DNA of 48,941 nt from an uncultured bacterium (GTDB lineage: Bacteria; Planctomycetota; UBA1135; GCA-002686595). Below the pieces are notes generated by a model. That model did no database searches. It was not told the DNA's origin and was given only the letters and a program-made list of their open reading frames with translations. This document shows positions 43,526-48,941 of the stretch, piece by piece. A program made the translations under genes and the position numbers. Position 1 is the first letter of the stretch, and every line of letters starts with the position of its first letter. Location: NCBI GenBank assembly GCA_905480285.1, contig CAJQPT010000217.1, positions 1-48,941 of the forward strand, read 5' to 3'.

Positions 43526-45033
43526 TGATCGAGGCGAACCGACTGAGGGAGTTGCTCGCCAACGAGGGGGCGCCGCGGGTGGTGATCATCGGCGACCTGA
43601 TCGTCGACCGTTACATCTCCGGCGACGTGAGTCGGATCTCGCCAGAGGCGCCGATTCCGGTGCTCGCGGCCAGCTCCTCCGAGCTGCGGCTCGGGGGCGC
43701 GGGCAACGTCGCCGCGAACCTGCGCGCCATGGAGGCGGAGGTCATCATTGTCGGTGTCGTGGGTGATGACAGTCACGGGTCCTTCCTGCGTCAGCTCTTC
43801 GAGGCCGAAGGTATCGGGACAGGCGGCGTGATTAGCGACGGCTCGCGGCCCACCATCGAGAAGACGCGCATGATGAGCGGCGTCCAGCAGATGCTCCGGG
43901 TGGACTGGGAGGACACGCGGCCGATCGATTCGGTGGTCCTCGCGCGGATGCTCGAGGCGATCCCCCGGGAGCTCGAGGGAGCCGACGCCGTCGTGCTCTC
44001 CGACTACGGAAAGGGCACCCTCACCCAGGAGGTCATCGAGCTCGCGATCGCGGAGGCCCAGGCACGGTCGATCCCGGTGCTCGTGGATCCGAAGGGCGCA
44101 GACTTCTCGCGCTACGCTGGCGCGACACTTGTCACGCCCAACCGCAAGGAGGCCGAGCTCGCCCTTGGGCGTGAGCTCTCTGGCCTGGGCGACCTGCCCG
44201 GCGCCGCAGACGAGCTGATCGCGGCCGCCTCCCTGGCACAGGTCGTGATCACGCTGGGCGGCGACGGCATCTACTTCCGGGCGCGCGACGGCGCGCTCGA
44301 CGGCAGGATCCCGACACAGGCCCGGGCCGTCTTCGACGTGACCGGCGCGGGGGACACGGTCGTGGCTCACCTGGCGTTCCACCTCGGCGCCGGGTTGGAG
44401 CTCAAGGCCGCCGTGACGCTCGCGAACCACGCGGCGGGGATCGTCGTCGCCAAGCTGGGCACCCACTCGGTCACGCGCTCGGAGCTGTTCGAGCGGCTCC
44501 TCGAGGGGCAGCCCCAGGAGTCCAAGGTGGCGACGGCGGCGTCCTTGAGCGCGCGTCTCGAGGCTTGGCGGCGAGAGGGCAAGCGGATCGTCTTCACGAA
44601 CGGCTGCTTCGATGTGCTCCACGCGGGTCACGTCAGCTACCTGCGCTTCGCGCGAGCCAGGGGGGACGTCCTGGTCGTCGGCGTCAACGATGACGCCAGC
44701 GTCGCGCGCCTGAAGGGCCCCGAGAGGCCGGTGAACCCGCTCGCGGATCGCCTCCTGGTCCTTGGCGCGCTCGAGGTGGTCGACGCGGTCATCGCCTTCG
44801 GTGAGGACACGCCCAGGGACCTGGTCGAGTTCGTCTCTCCGGACGTCCTGGTCAAGGGGGAGGACTACGTGGATCAGCCCGTGGTTGGCCGCGAGTGGGT
44901 GGAGTCTCACGGCGGTCAGGTGGTGCTCGCGCCGCTCCTCGAGGGGCGTTCGACCACCGGCATCCTGGGTCGGGCCGGCGGTGGCTCCGGTCGGACCGGC
45001 AGCCTCGACGGGGGCGCGGGCCAGGGCGCTTGA
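43525..45033 (+). CDS. hldE: Bifunctional heptose-7-phosphate kinase / heptose-1-phosphate adenylyltransferase
   Basis: The 502-residue product joins two domains. The N-terminal PfkB-type kinase (about residues 1-325: 'VVIIGDLIVDRYISGDVSRISPEAPIPVL', 'LGGAGNVAANLRAM', 'DVTGAGDTVVAHLAF') is followed by a C-terminal nucleotidyltransferase ('KRIVFTNGCFDVLHAGHVSYLRFARARGDVLVVGVN', 'ERPVNPLADRLLVLGALEVVDAVI'). Together they make ADP-heptose precursors for the LPS core. gmhA, gmhB and hldD are not in this window. The C-terminus ends in a Gly-rich tail (about 20 residues) after the usual 'STTGIL' end. Confidence 0.97.
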   Translation: MIEANRLRELLANEGAPRVVIIGDLIVDRYISGDVSRISPEAPIPVLAASSSELRLGGAGNVAANLRAMEAEVIIVGVVGDDSHGSFLRQLFEAEGIGTGGVISDGSRPTIEKTRMMSGVQQMLRVDWEDTRPIDSVVLARMLEAIPRELEGADAVVLSDYGKGTLTQEVIELAIAEAQARSIPVLVDPKGADFSRYAGATLVTPNRKEAELALGRELSGLGDLPGAADELIAAASLAQVVITLGGDGIYFRARDGALDGRIPTQARAVFDVTGAGDTVVAHLAFHLGAGLELKAAVTLANHAAGIVVAKLGTHSVTRSELFERLLEGQPQESKVATAASLSARLEAWRREGKRIVFTNGCFDVLHAGHVSYLRFARARGDVLVVGVNDDASVARLKGPERPVNPLADRLLVLGALEVVDAVIAFGEDTPRDLVEFVSPDVLVKGEDYVDQPVVGREWVESHGGQVVLAPLLEGRSTTGILGRAGGGSGRTGSLDGGAGQGA

Positions 45034-45218
45034 GGCGCGCCGGCCCGGCACGGCTCCTCACCAGGGCCGCGAAGATCTCCCTCGTCGAGCGCAACGTGGC
45101 TCCGTCCTCGGTCGAGATGGCCACACGCGGGCTCAACGCAGTTTGCCGTGCCGTCCTGGCGGCGACTGACCGCCGGCCCGAGGCGTCCGGACGGAACGCC
45201 GGGTCGGGGACTCCGTGA
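45030..45218 (+). CDS. Possible 62-residue small protein
   Basis: A TTG at 45030 overlaps the hldE stop (TTGA), and the reading frame ends exactly in the GTGA that starts the TSUP gene at 45215. The peptide (LRRAGPARLLTRAAKISLVERNVAPSSV...) is basic and contains a helical stretch 'VEMATRGLNAVCRAVLAATD'. Overlaps at both ends and GC-rich third positions support translation, but I recognise no family. The alternative is that 45034-45214 is simply spacer. Confidence 0.35.
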   Translation: MRRAGPARLLTRAAKISLVERNVAPSSVEMATRGLNAVCRAVLAATDRRPEASGRNAGSGTP

Positions 45219-46012
45219 CCCTCCGCACCATCTGCCTGCTGCTGGCGGGCGCAGCGATCGCCTTCATCGGAGCGGTCTGCGGGATCGGGGGGGGGCTCTT
45301 CGCTGTCCCCATGCTGCACTACCTCTTCAAGCTCGACCTGCGGGCTTCGGTGGCCACAGGGCTCTGCCTTGTTGCCGCGACGGCCTACTCGTCCACGGCC
45401 ACCGAGCTCCTGCGGGAGGACAGCTCCATCGACCTGTTGCTGGTGGGCCCTCTCGGCGTCGGAGCGCTCCTGGGGGCCCAGTTCGGGTTCCGCCTGTCCA
45501 GGGGCCTCGGGGAGCGCCGGCTGAAGACCGTCTTCGCCGCCGTCCTTATCGTCGCGGGGGCGCGGATGCTGCTCTCCGAGGGCATCCCCGCGCTCCCCGG
45601 TGACGGCGCCGCCTGGGCACCGGGAGCCAGGGCCTTGATCGCCGCGCTGATCGGCGCTGGCGCGGGCACGGTCGCCCCCTTGCTCGGGATCGGTGGTGGA
45701 CTGGTGGTCGTCCCGGCGCTGATGTTCACCATGCCCGAACTCGGCGGACTCGCGGTGCGCGCCGCCGCGCTCGCCGTCGCCTGCGTGACCTCCGCGCGGT
45801 CGCTCCAGCTCTACCGGCGCGAGGGGATCATCCAGCTGTCCCTCGGGCTCCCGATCGCCCTCGGAGCGCTTGGGGGCGCCTTCGCCGGGGTCCACACGGT
45901 GCACCTTCCGGGGATGTCGCAGGTGGGGCAGCGGGTGATGGGGGCCATACTCCTGGTCACGGCGGCCCGCTTCGCCCGGGACGTTGCGCGGCTTCGCCGT
46001 GGCTTGGGGTAG
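45215..46012 (+). CDS. TSUP-family (TauE/SafE) membrane permease
   Basis: The 265-residue product has about eight hydrophobic segments in two halves, each starting with the TSUP motif: 'IGAVCGIGGGLFAVPML' near residue 20 and 'APLLGIGGGLVVVPALMF' near residue 160. TauE/SafE proteins move sulfur-containing or other anions; the substrate cannot be deduced. GTG start at 45215. It is 11 bases before slyX. Confidence 0.9.
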   Translation: MTLRTICLLLAGAAIAFIGAVCGIGGGLFAVPMLHYLFKLDLRASVATGLCLVAATAYSSTATELLREDSSIDLLLVGPLGVGALLGAQFGFRLSRGLGERRLKTVFAAVLIVAGARMLLSEGIPALPGDGAAWAPGARALIAALIGAGAGTVAPLLGIGGGLVVVPALMFTMPELGGLAVRAAALAVACVTSARSLQLYRREGIIQLSLGLPIALGALGGAFAGVHTVHLPGMSQVGQRVMGAILLVTAARFARDVARLRRGLG

Positions 46013-46023
46013 GCTCTCCAGCC

Positions 46024-46236
46024 GTGTTTGAACGCAGGATCATTGGCCTCGAAGAGCGCCTCGCCTTCCAGGAGAACGAGCTGGAGAAGCTCAACCGAGT
46101 CGTGGCCGAGCAGCAGCTCGAGCTGGACGCCGCGGGGAAGGAACTCCGGGAGCTGCGCGCGCGCGTGCGCACCGTCGGAGGAACCGAGGACTCGGAGGGG
46201 CGCACCCTCCAGGACGACCGGCCTCCGCACTACTGA
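46024..46236 (+). CDS. slyX: SlyX-like coiled-coil protein
   Basis: The 70-residue product reads 'IGLEERLAFQENELEKLNRVVAEQQLELD', a near-canonical SlyX N-terminus ('l..rv..LE.rlafqe..ie.LN..v..qq..i..l'), followed by a charged tail ending PPHY. SlyX proteins are short, coiled-coil and of unknown function. GTG start at 46024. Confidence 0.85.
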   Translation: MFERRIIGLEERLAFQENELEKLNRVVAEQQLELDAAGKELRELRARVRTVGGTEDSEGRTLQDDRPPHY

Positions 46237-46304
46237 ATCAGCGCCCAGGGCGACCTCCGCGGCGCCCCCAGGCGACCGAACCGGCACACTTTCCGGAACA
46301 CTCC

Positions 46305-48512
46305 ATGGCAGCCAGTGACTCGCAAGGCGGCACGACGACCGTCCGGGGGCCCAGGGCCTCCCGCGCCACCCGTTGGCGCGCGGGGGTGCTCGTGCTCGTT
46401 CATCTCCTCGCGGCCATCCATATCGCGCATTGGATGTCCACAGGGCGCACGGTCTCTCCGCTCGAGCCGTCCGAGGCCATGGAGTTCGCCAAGTACTCGG
46501 TGGTGAACGCGGGGCTGATCTTCTTCGCCATCACCATCCTCTCGACCCTGATCCTCGGGCGCTGGTTCTGCGGATGGGCCTGCCACCTGGTGGCCCTTCA
46601 GGACCTCTCCCGCGCCTTCCTGATCCGGATCGGCCTGCGCCCACGACCGCTGCGGTCCCGGTGGATGGCGTTGATGCCCATCGTGGCGGCCGGGTACATG
46701 TTCCTGTGGCCGGTGGTCTATCGCGTCTGGATCGGTGACCCCTTCGAGGTCACGGGGGTCGAGATGACGCGTGAGGGCTTCTGGGACACCTTCCCAGCCT
46801 GGTGGCCGGCGGTGTTCACCTTCGTGCTGTGCGGTTTCGTGGCGGTCTACTTCCTCGGCGCCAAGGGCTTCTGCACCTACGCCTGCCCCTACGGCGCGGT
46901 CTTCGGGCTCGCCGACAGGTTGAGCCCCGGGCGAATCCGGGTCACGGACGACTGCGTGCAGTGCGGCCATTGCACGGCCACCTGCACCTCCAACGTGGAC
47001 ATCTCGCGAGAGGTCCACGACTACGGGATGGTGGTGGATCCGGGCTGCATGAAGTGCATGGACTGCGTCTCTGTTTGCCCGGAGAACGCGCTGCACTTCG
47101 GCTTGGGGAAGCCCGCGATCCTCGCGCGCAAGCGGGAGGACGCTCGCCCGCCCCGGCCAAGGCTCCCGCTGGTCGAGGAGGCGACGGCGGCCCTGGCCTT
47201 CGGCTTCGGGTACTTCGCGATCCGAGGCTTCTACCAGGAGCGCGGGTTCCTCCTCTCGGTGGGCATCGCGGCGGTCTTTGCCTTCCTGGTCGTGACGGCG
47301 GTGCGCCTCATCCGCCGCCGCGACGTGCGGATCCCGGGCGCGGTGCTCAAGGAGGGCGGGAAGCTGCGGCCCCTGGCCGTGGCCCTGGGTGGTGGAACCC
47401 TGGTGCTCACCGCCTCGGCGGTGCCCTTTGGGCTCGTGCCTGAGGTCAACACCTGGAGGGCCAACCGGGCCTGGCTTGAGCTCGAGGATGCCCGCGCGCG
47501 CTGGTTCGAGCCCGGGAGGGCGTCCCTCAGCGAAGCGGAGCTGGCTTCGGCGGGCCGGCTGCTGGAGAGCGCGGGCACGATCCGCGCCCGCTCCGGTGTG
47601 CGGTCCCTGCAGAACACCATGCGCCTCGCCTGGGGGAGCCTCTTTGTGGGGGACATCCAGAGCTTCGAGCAGCGCCTCTCGGAGGCCTTGCTCTTCGGTC
47701 GCGCGGGGGTCGGGCTGAAGACGCTCGCGGCGGACCAGATGCGAGCGCGGGGCGATCTCGCTCGCGCCGAGGTGGCATACCGCGCCGTGCTCGAGGAGGT
47801 CCCCGAGCACGTCCCGGCGGTGGTCCGTCTGGCGGAGCTGCTCGGTCAATCGGAGCGCCTGGAGGACGCGCTGGAGGTGGTCGAGACGGGCCTCCTCGTG
47901 GCGCCGGATTCGCCGCCGCTTCTCTCCCAGCGGGGGACCTTCCGGCTCATCGCCGGGGACCCCGACGGTGCGATCGAGGACCTTCGGGCGGCGATCGAGC
48001 TGAACCCCGAGTTCATCGAGGCCAGGATTCGCCTGTCGGAGCTCTTCGCCCAGTCGCAGCGCCTCGAGGAGGCCCGCGAGGTGATCGAGGGAGGCCTGGC
48101 GGTTCTCCCGGATGCGCCCCCTCTGGTCGCCCAGCGCGGGGTCCTGCGCCTCTTTGCTGGGGATCCCGACGGCGCGATCGCCGACCTGCGGAGCGCCCTG
48201 GAGATGAACCCGGGGCTCGCGTCCGCCAGGGACCGGCTGTGGCGCGTGCTCATGGAGCTCAATCGTGGCCAGGAGAGCGCCCAGGTGATCCGTGATGGTC
48301 TCCTGCTCGACGGGGCCCCTGTGGTCCTGCGGGCTCACCTCGCCCAGGTCCTGTTCATGACCGGCGACCGGGACGGGGCGGCCGCGGAGGCGCGGCGGCT
48401 CGCCGCCTTGGCGGGGGACAACGCGGCGCTCCTGCAAGTGGCCCGCGAGGTGCTCCGCGCGTCAGGCTTCGCTGCAGAGGCGGACCAGATCGTGCCCCAG
48501 AGCGGCCGCTGA
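46305..48512 (+). CDS. Membrane polyferredoxin (NapH/CcoG-like) fused to TPR domain
   Basis: The 735-residue product has an N-terminal membrane section (about six hydrophobic segments) with paired Cys motifs 'GRWFCGWACHL' and 'GFCTYACPYGAVFG', as in the NapH/CcoG/RdxA group. Two 4Fe-4S clusters follow ('CVQCGHCTATC' near residue 221 and 'CMKCMDCVSVCP' near residue 248). Two or three more hydrophobic segments come next. From about residue 440 to the end there are TPR repeats ('ARGDLARAEVAYRAVLEEVPEHVPAVVRLAELLG', 'GDPDGAIEDLRAAIELNPEFIEARIRLSELF', 'GDPDGAIADLRSALEMNPGLASARDRLW'). It probably moves electrons at the inner membrane; the TPR half may dock a partner protein. No oxidase or reductase genes are adjacent. 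Confidence 0.92.
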   Translation: MAASDSQGGTTTVRGPRASRATRWRAGVLVLVHLLAAIHIAHWMSTGRTVSPLEPSEAMEFAKYSVVNAGLIFFAITILSTLILGRWFCGWACHLVALQDLSRAFLIRIGLRPRPLRSRWMALMPIVAAGYMFLWPVVYRVWIGDPFEVTGVEMTREGFWDTFPAWWPAVFTFVLCGFVAVYFLGAKGFCTYACPYGAVFGLADRLSPGRIRVTDDCVQCGHCTATCTSNVDISREVHDYGMVVDPGCMKCMDCVSVCPENALHFGLGKPAILARKREDARPPRPRLPLVEEATAALAFGFGYFAIRGFYQERGFLLSVGIAAVFAFLVVTAVRLIRRRDVRIPGAVLKEGGKLRPLAVALGGGTLVLTASAVPFGLVPEVNTWRANRAWLELEDARARWFEPGRASLSEAELASAGRLLESAGTIRARSGVRSLQNTMRLAWGSLFVGDIQSFEQRLSEALLFGRAGVGLKTLAADQMRARGDLARAEVAYRAVLEEVPEHVPAVVRLAELLGQSERLEDALEVVETGLLVAPDSPPLLSQRGTFRLIAGDPDGAIEDLRAAIELNPEFIEARIRLSELFAQSQRLEEAREVIEGGLAVLPDAPPLVAQRGVLRLFAGDPDGAIADLRSALEMNPGLASARDRLWRVLMELNRGQESAQVIRDGLLLDGAPVVLRAHLAQVLFMTGDRDGAAAEARRLAALAGDNAALLQVAREVLRASGFAAEADQIVPQSGR

Positions 48513-48525
48513 GGGCGGTGAGTCT

Positions 48526-48594
48526 GGACCCGAACGGGGTCCTGCTTTGAGCCTTCGTTGTGCTGGCGGTGAAGGACCGTCCCAAGGTGCTGGG
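48526..48594 (+). terminator. Pair of hairpins after the ferredoxin-TPR gene
   Basis: GGACCC-gaacg-GGGTCC lies at 48526-48542, 14 bases after the stop, and is followed by TGCTTTG. A second stem, GTCCCA/TGGGAC, lies at 48577-48594. They sit between convergent genes and may stop transcription in both directions; T-runs are weak. Confidence 0.45.
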
Positions 48595-48766
48595 ACCCTG
48601 GCGCCGCGGCTGCATCGTGGCAGTCCCGCCGCGCTGGCCCCGCCGCGTCATAACCGCCGCGCCATAACCGGGGCGGCGCCGGCTCTTCGGCAGGGCTCGC
48701 TCCCGCCAAGCCACCGCCCACCTCTGCACCGGTGACCAGCGCCAGCGGCGAGGCGACCGTACGGGC

Positions 48767-48941
48767 TCAGGCGTACACGCCTCGGGCGGCCTCGGCCTCG
48801 GACACGCGACGCACCGCCAGGATGTGCGTGGCTGCCCGGAGGGTGCAGTCGAACTCGTCCTGGATCTCTCGGACCCCTTCCCATGCTTCGCGCATGTAGC
48901 GGCGCAGGCGGGCGGCCACGACCTCCTCCATCCAGGCGTAG
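48767..48941 (-). CDS. Glutamate/leucine dehydrogenase family protein, C-terminal fragment
   Basis: The minus strand is open from the window edge to a TGA at 48769-48767, giving the last 58 residues. The end 'TLRAATHILAVRRVSEAEAARGVYA' resembles the C-terminal helix of hexameric Glu/Leu/Phe/Val dehydrogenases ('lR.aAy..av.rv..a...RG.yp'), which reversibly deaminate glutamate with NAD(P). The preceding helix ('EEVVAARLRRYMREAWEGVREIQDEF') also fits. The catalytic part lies outside the window. Confidence 0.75.
   Translation of the reverse strand, partial: YAWMEEVVAARLRRYMREAWEGVREIQDEFDCTLRAATHILAVRRVSEAEAARGVYA

Noticed and set aside
46230-48437. Minus-strand frame of 735 codons opposite the ferredoxin-TPR gene
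   Set aside because: It mirrors a gene with two 4Fe-4S motifs and TPRs on the plus strand; the translation is low-complexity and unlike a protein.
1-48941. CRISPR array, insertion sequence or prophage
   Set aside because: The direct repeats found are contiguous without spacers, and no transposase, integrase, phage structural gene or terminal inverted repeat pair was seen.

Overview
The window is GC-rich (roughly 68-70 %) bacterial chromosome with strongly GC-biased codons, frequent GTG/TTG starts and many 1-8 base gene overlaps. Lipid A, Kdo and heptose genes (kdsA, lpxK, an lpxL-type acyltransferase, hldE) show a Gram-negative envelope with LPS. Large secreted lipoproteins, a formylglycine-generating-enzyme-like lipoprotein, a long carboxypeptidase-regulatory-repeat protein, a TPR glycosyltransferase and a minimal-looking type II secretion pair together suggest a member of the Planctomycetota or a close relative. 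That placement is inferred from gene style; no rRNA gene is present.

Layout. 1-6 kb: a truncated TPR-like secreted protein (minus strand) divergent from a 1004-residue Ig-like lipoprotein, then a small lipoprotein. 6-9.2 kb: rpsO with a hairpin-rich leader, then pnp. 9.4-13.3 kb: a small secreted protein, a lipoprotein-type secretin and a GspK-like minor pseudopilin. 13.3-19.8 kb: a tightly packed run of hyuB, purA, uppS, cdsA, phoH and ybeY. 20.0-20.9 kb: a FliA/WhiG-class sigma factor. 20.9-21.8 kb: a gene-free stretch that holds, on the minus strand, a promoter, a cyclic di-GMP-I (GEMM-I) riboswitch aptamer and a long string of perfectly paired hairpins. 21.8-28.4 kb: a secreted alkaline-phosphatase-superfamily enzyme, kdsA (minus), an SDR/RmlD-like reductase and valS. 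28.5-33.1 kb, all minus strand: glycosyltransferase-TPR, FGE-like lipoprotein and a REC-HD-GYP response regulator, with strong terminators between them. 33.2-38.0 kb: rluD-type pseudouridine synthase convergent with a 1185-residue repeat protein. 38.3-48.5 kb, plus strand: acyl-CoA carboxylase beta subunit, rpoZ, lpxK, lpxL-like, a deoxyhypusine-synthase-like protein, hldE, a possible 62-residue ORF, a TSUP permease, slyX and a ferredoxin-TPR membrane protein. The right edge cuts a glutamate-dehydrogenase-family gene (minus).

The most notable signal is the riboswitch locus at about 21.40-21.67 kb. A well-formed c-di-GMP-I aptamer sits just behind a recognisable promoter, yet no convincing protein gene follows it. 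Instead there is a three-tier extended stem and two further hairpins, pointing away from the phosphatase gene and toward the 3' end of the sigma-factor gene. With the HD-GYP protein at 32-33 kb (predicted to degrade c-di-GMP) this suggests a c-di-GMP-controlled noncoding or antisense RNA.

A second theme is short tandem repeats at gene borders (12, 12, 14 and 18 bp units). In two of them the first unit contains the stop codon of the adjacent gene and later copies carry a one-base change that removes the stop.
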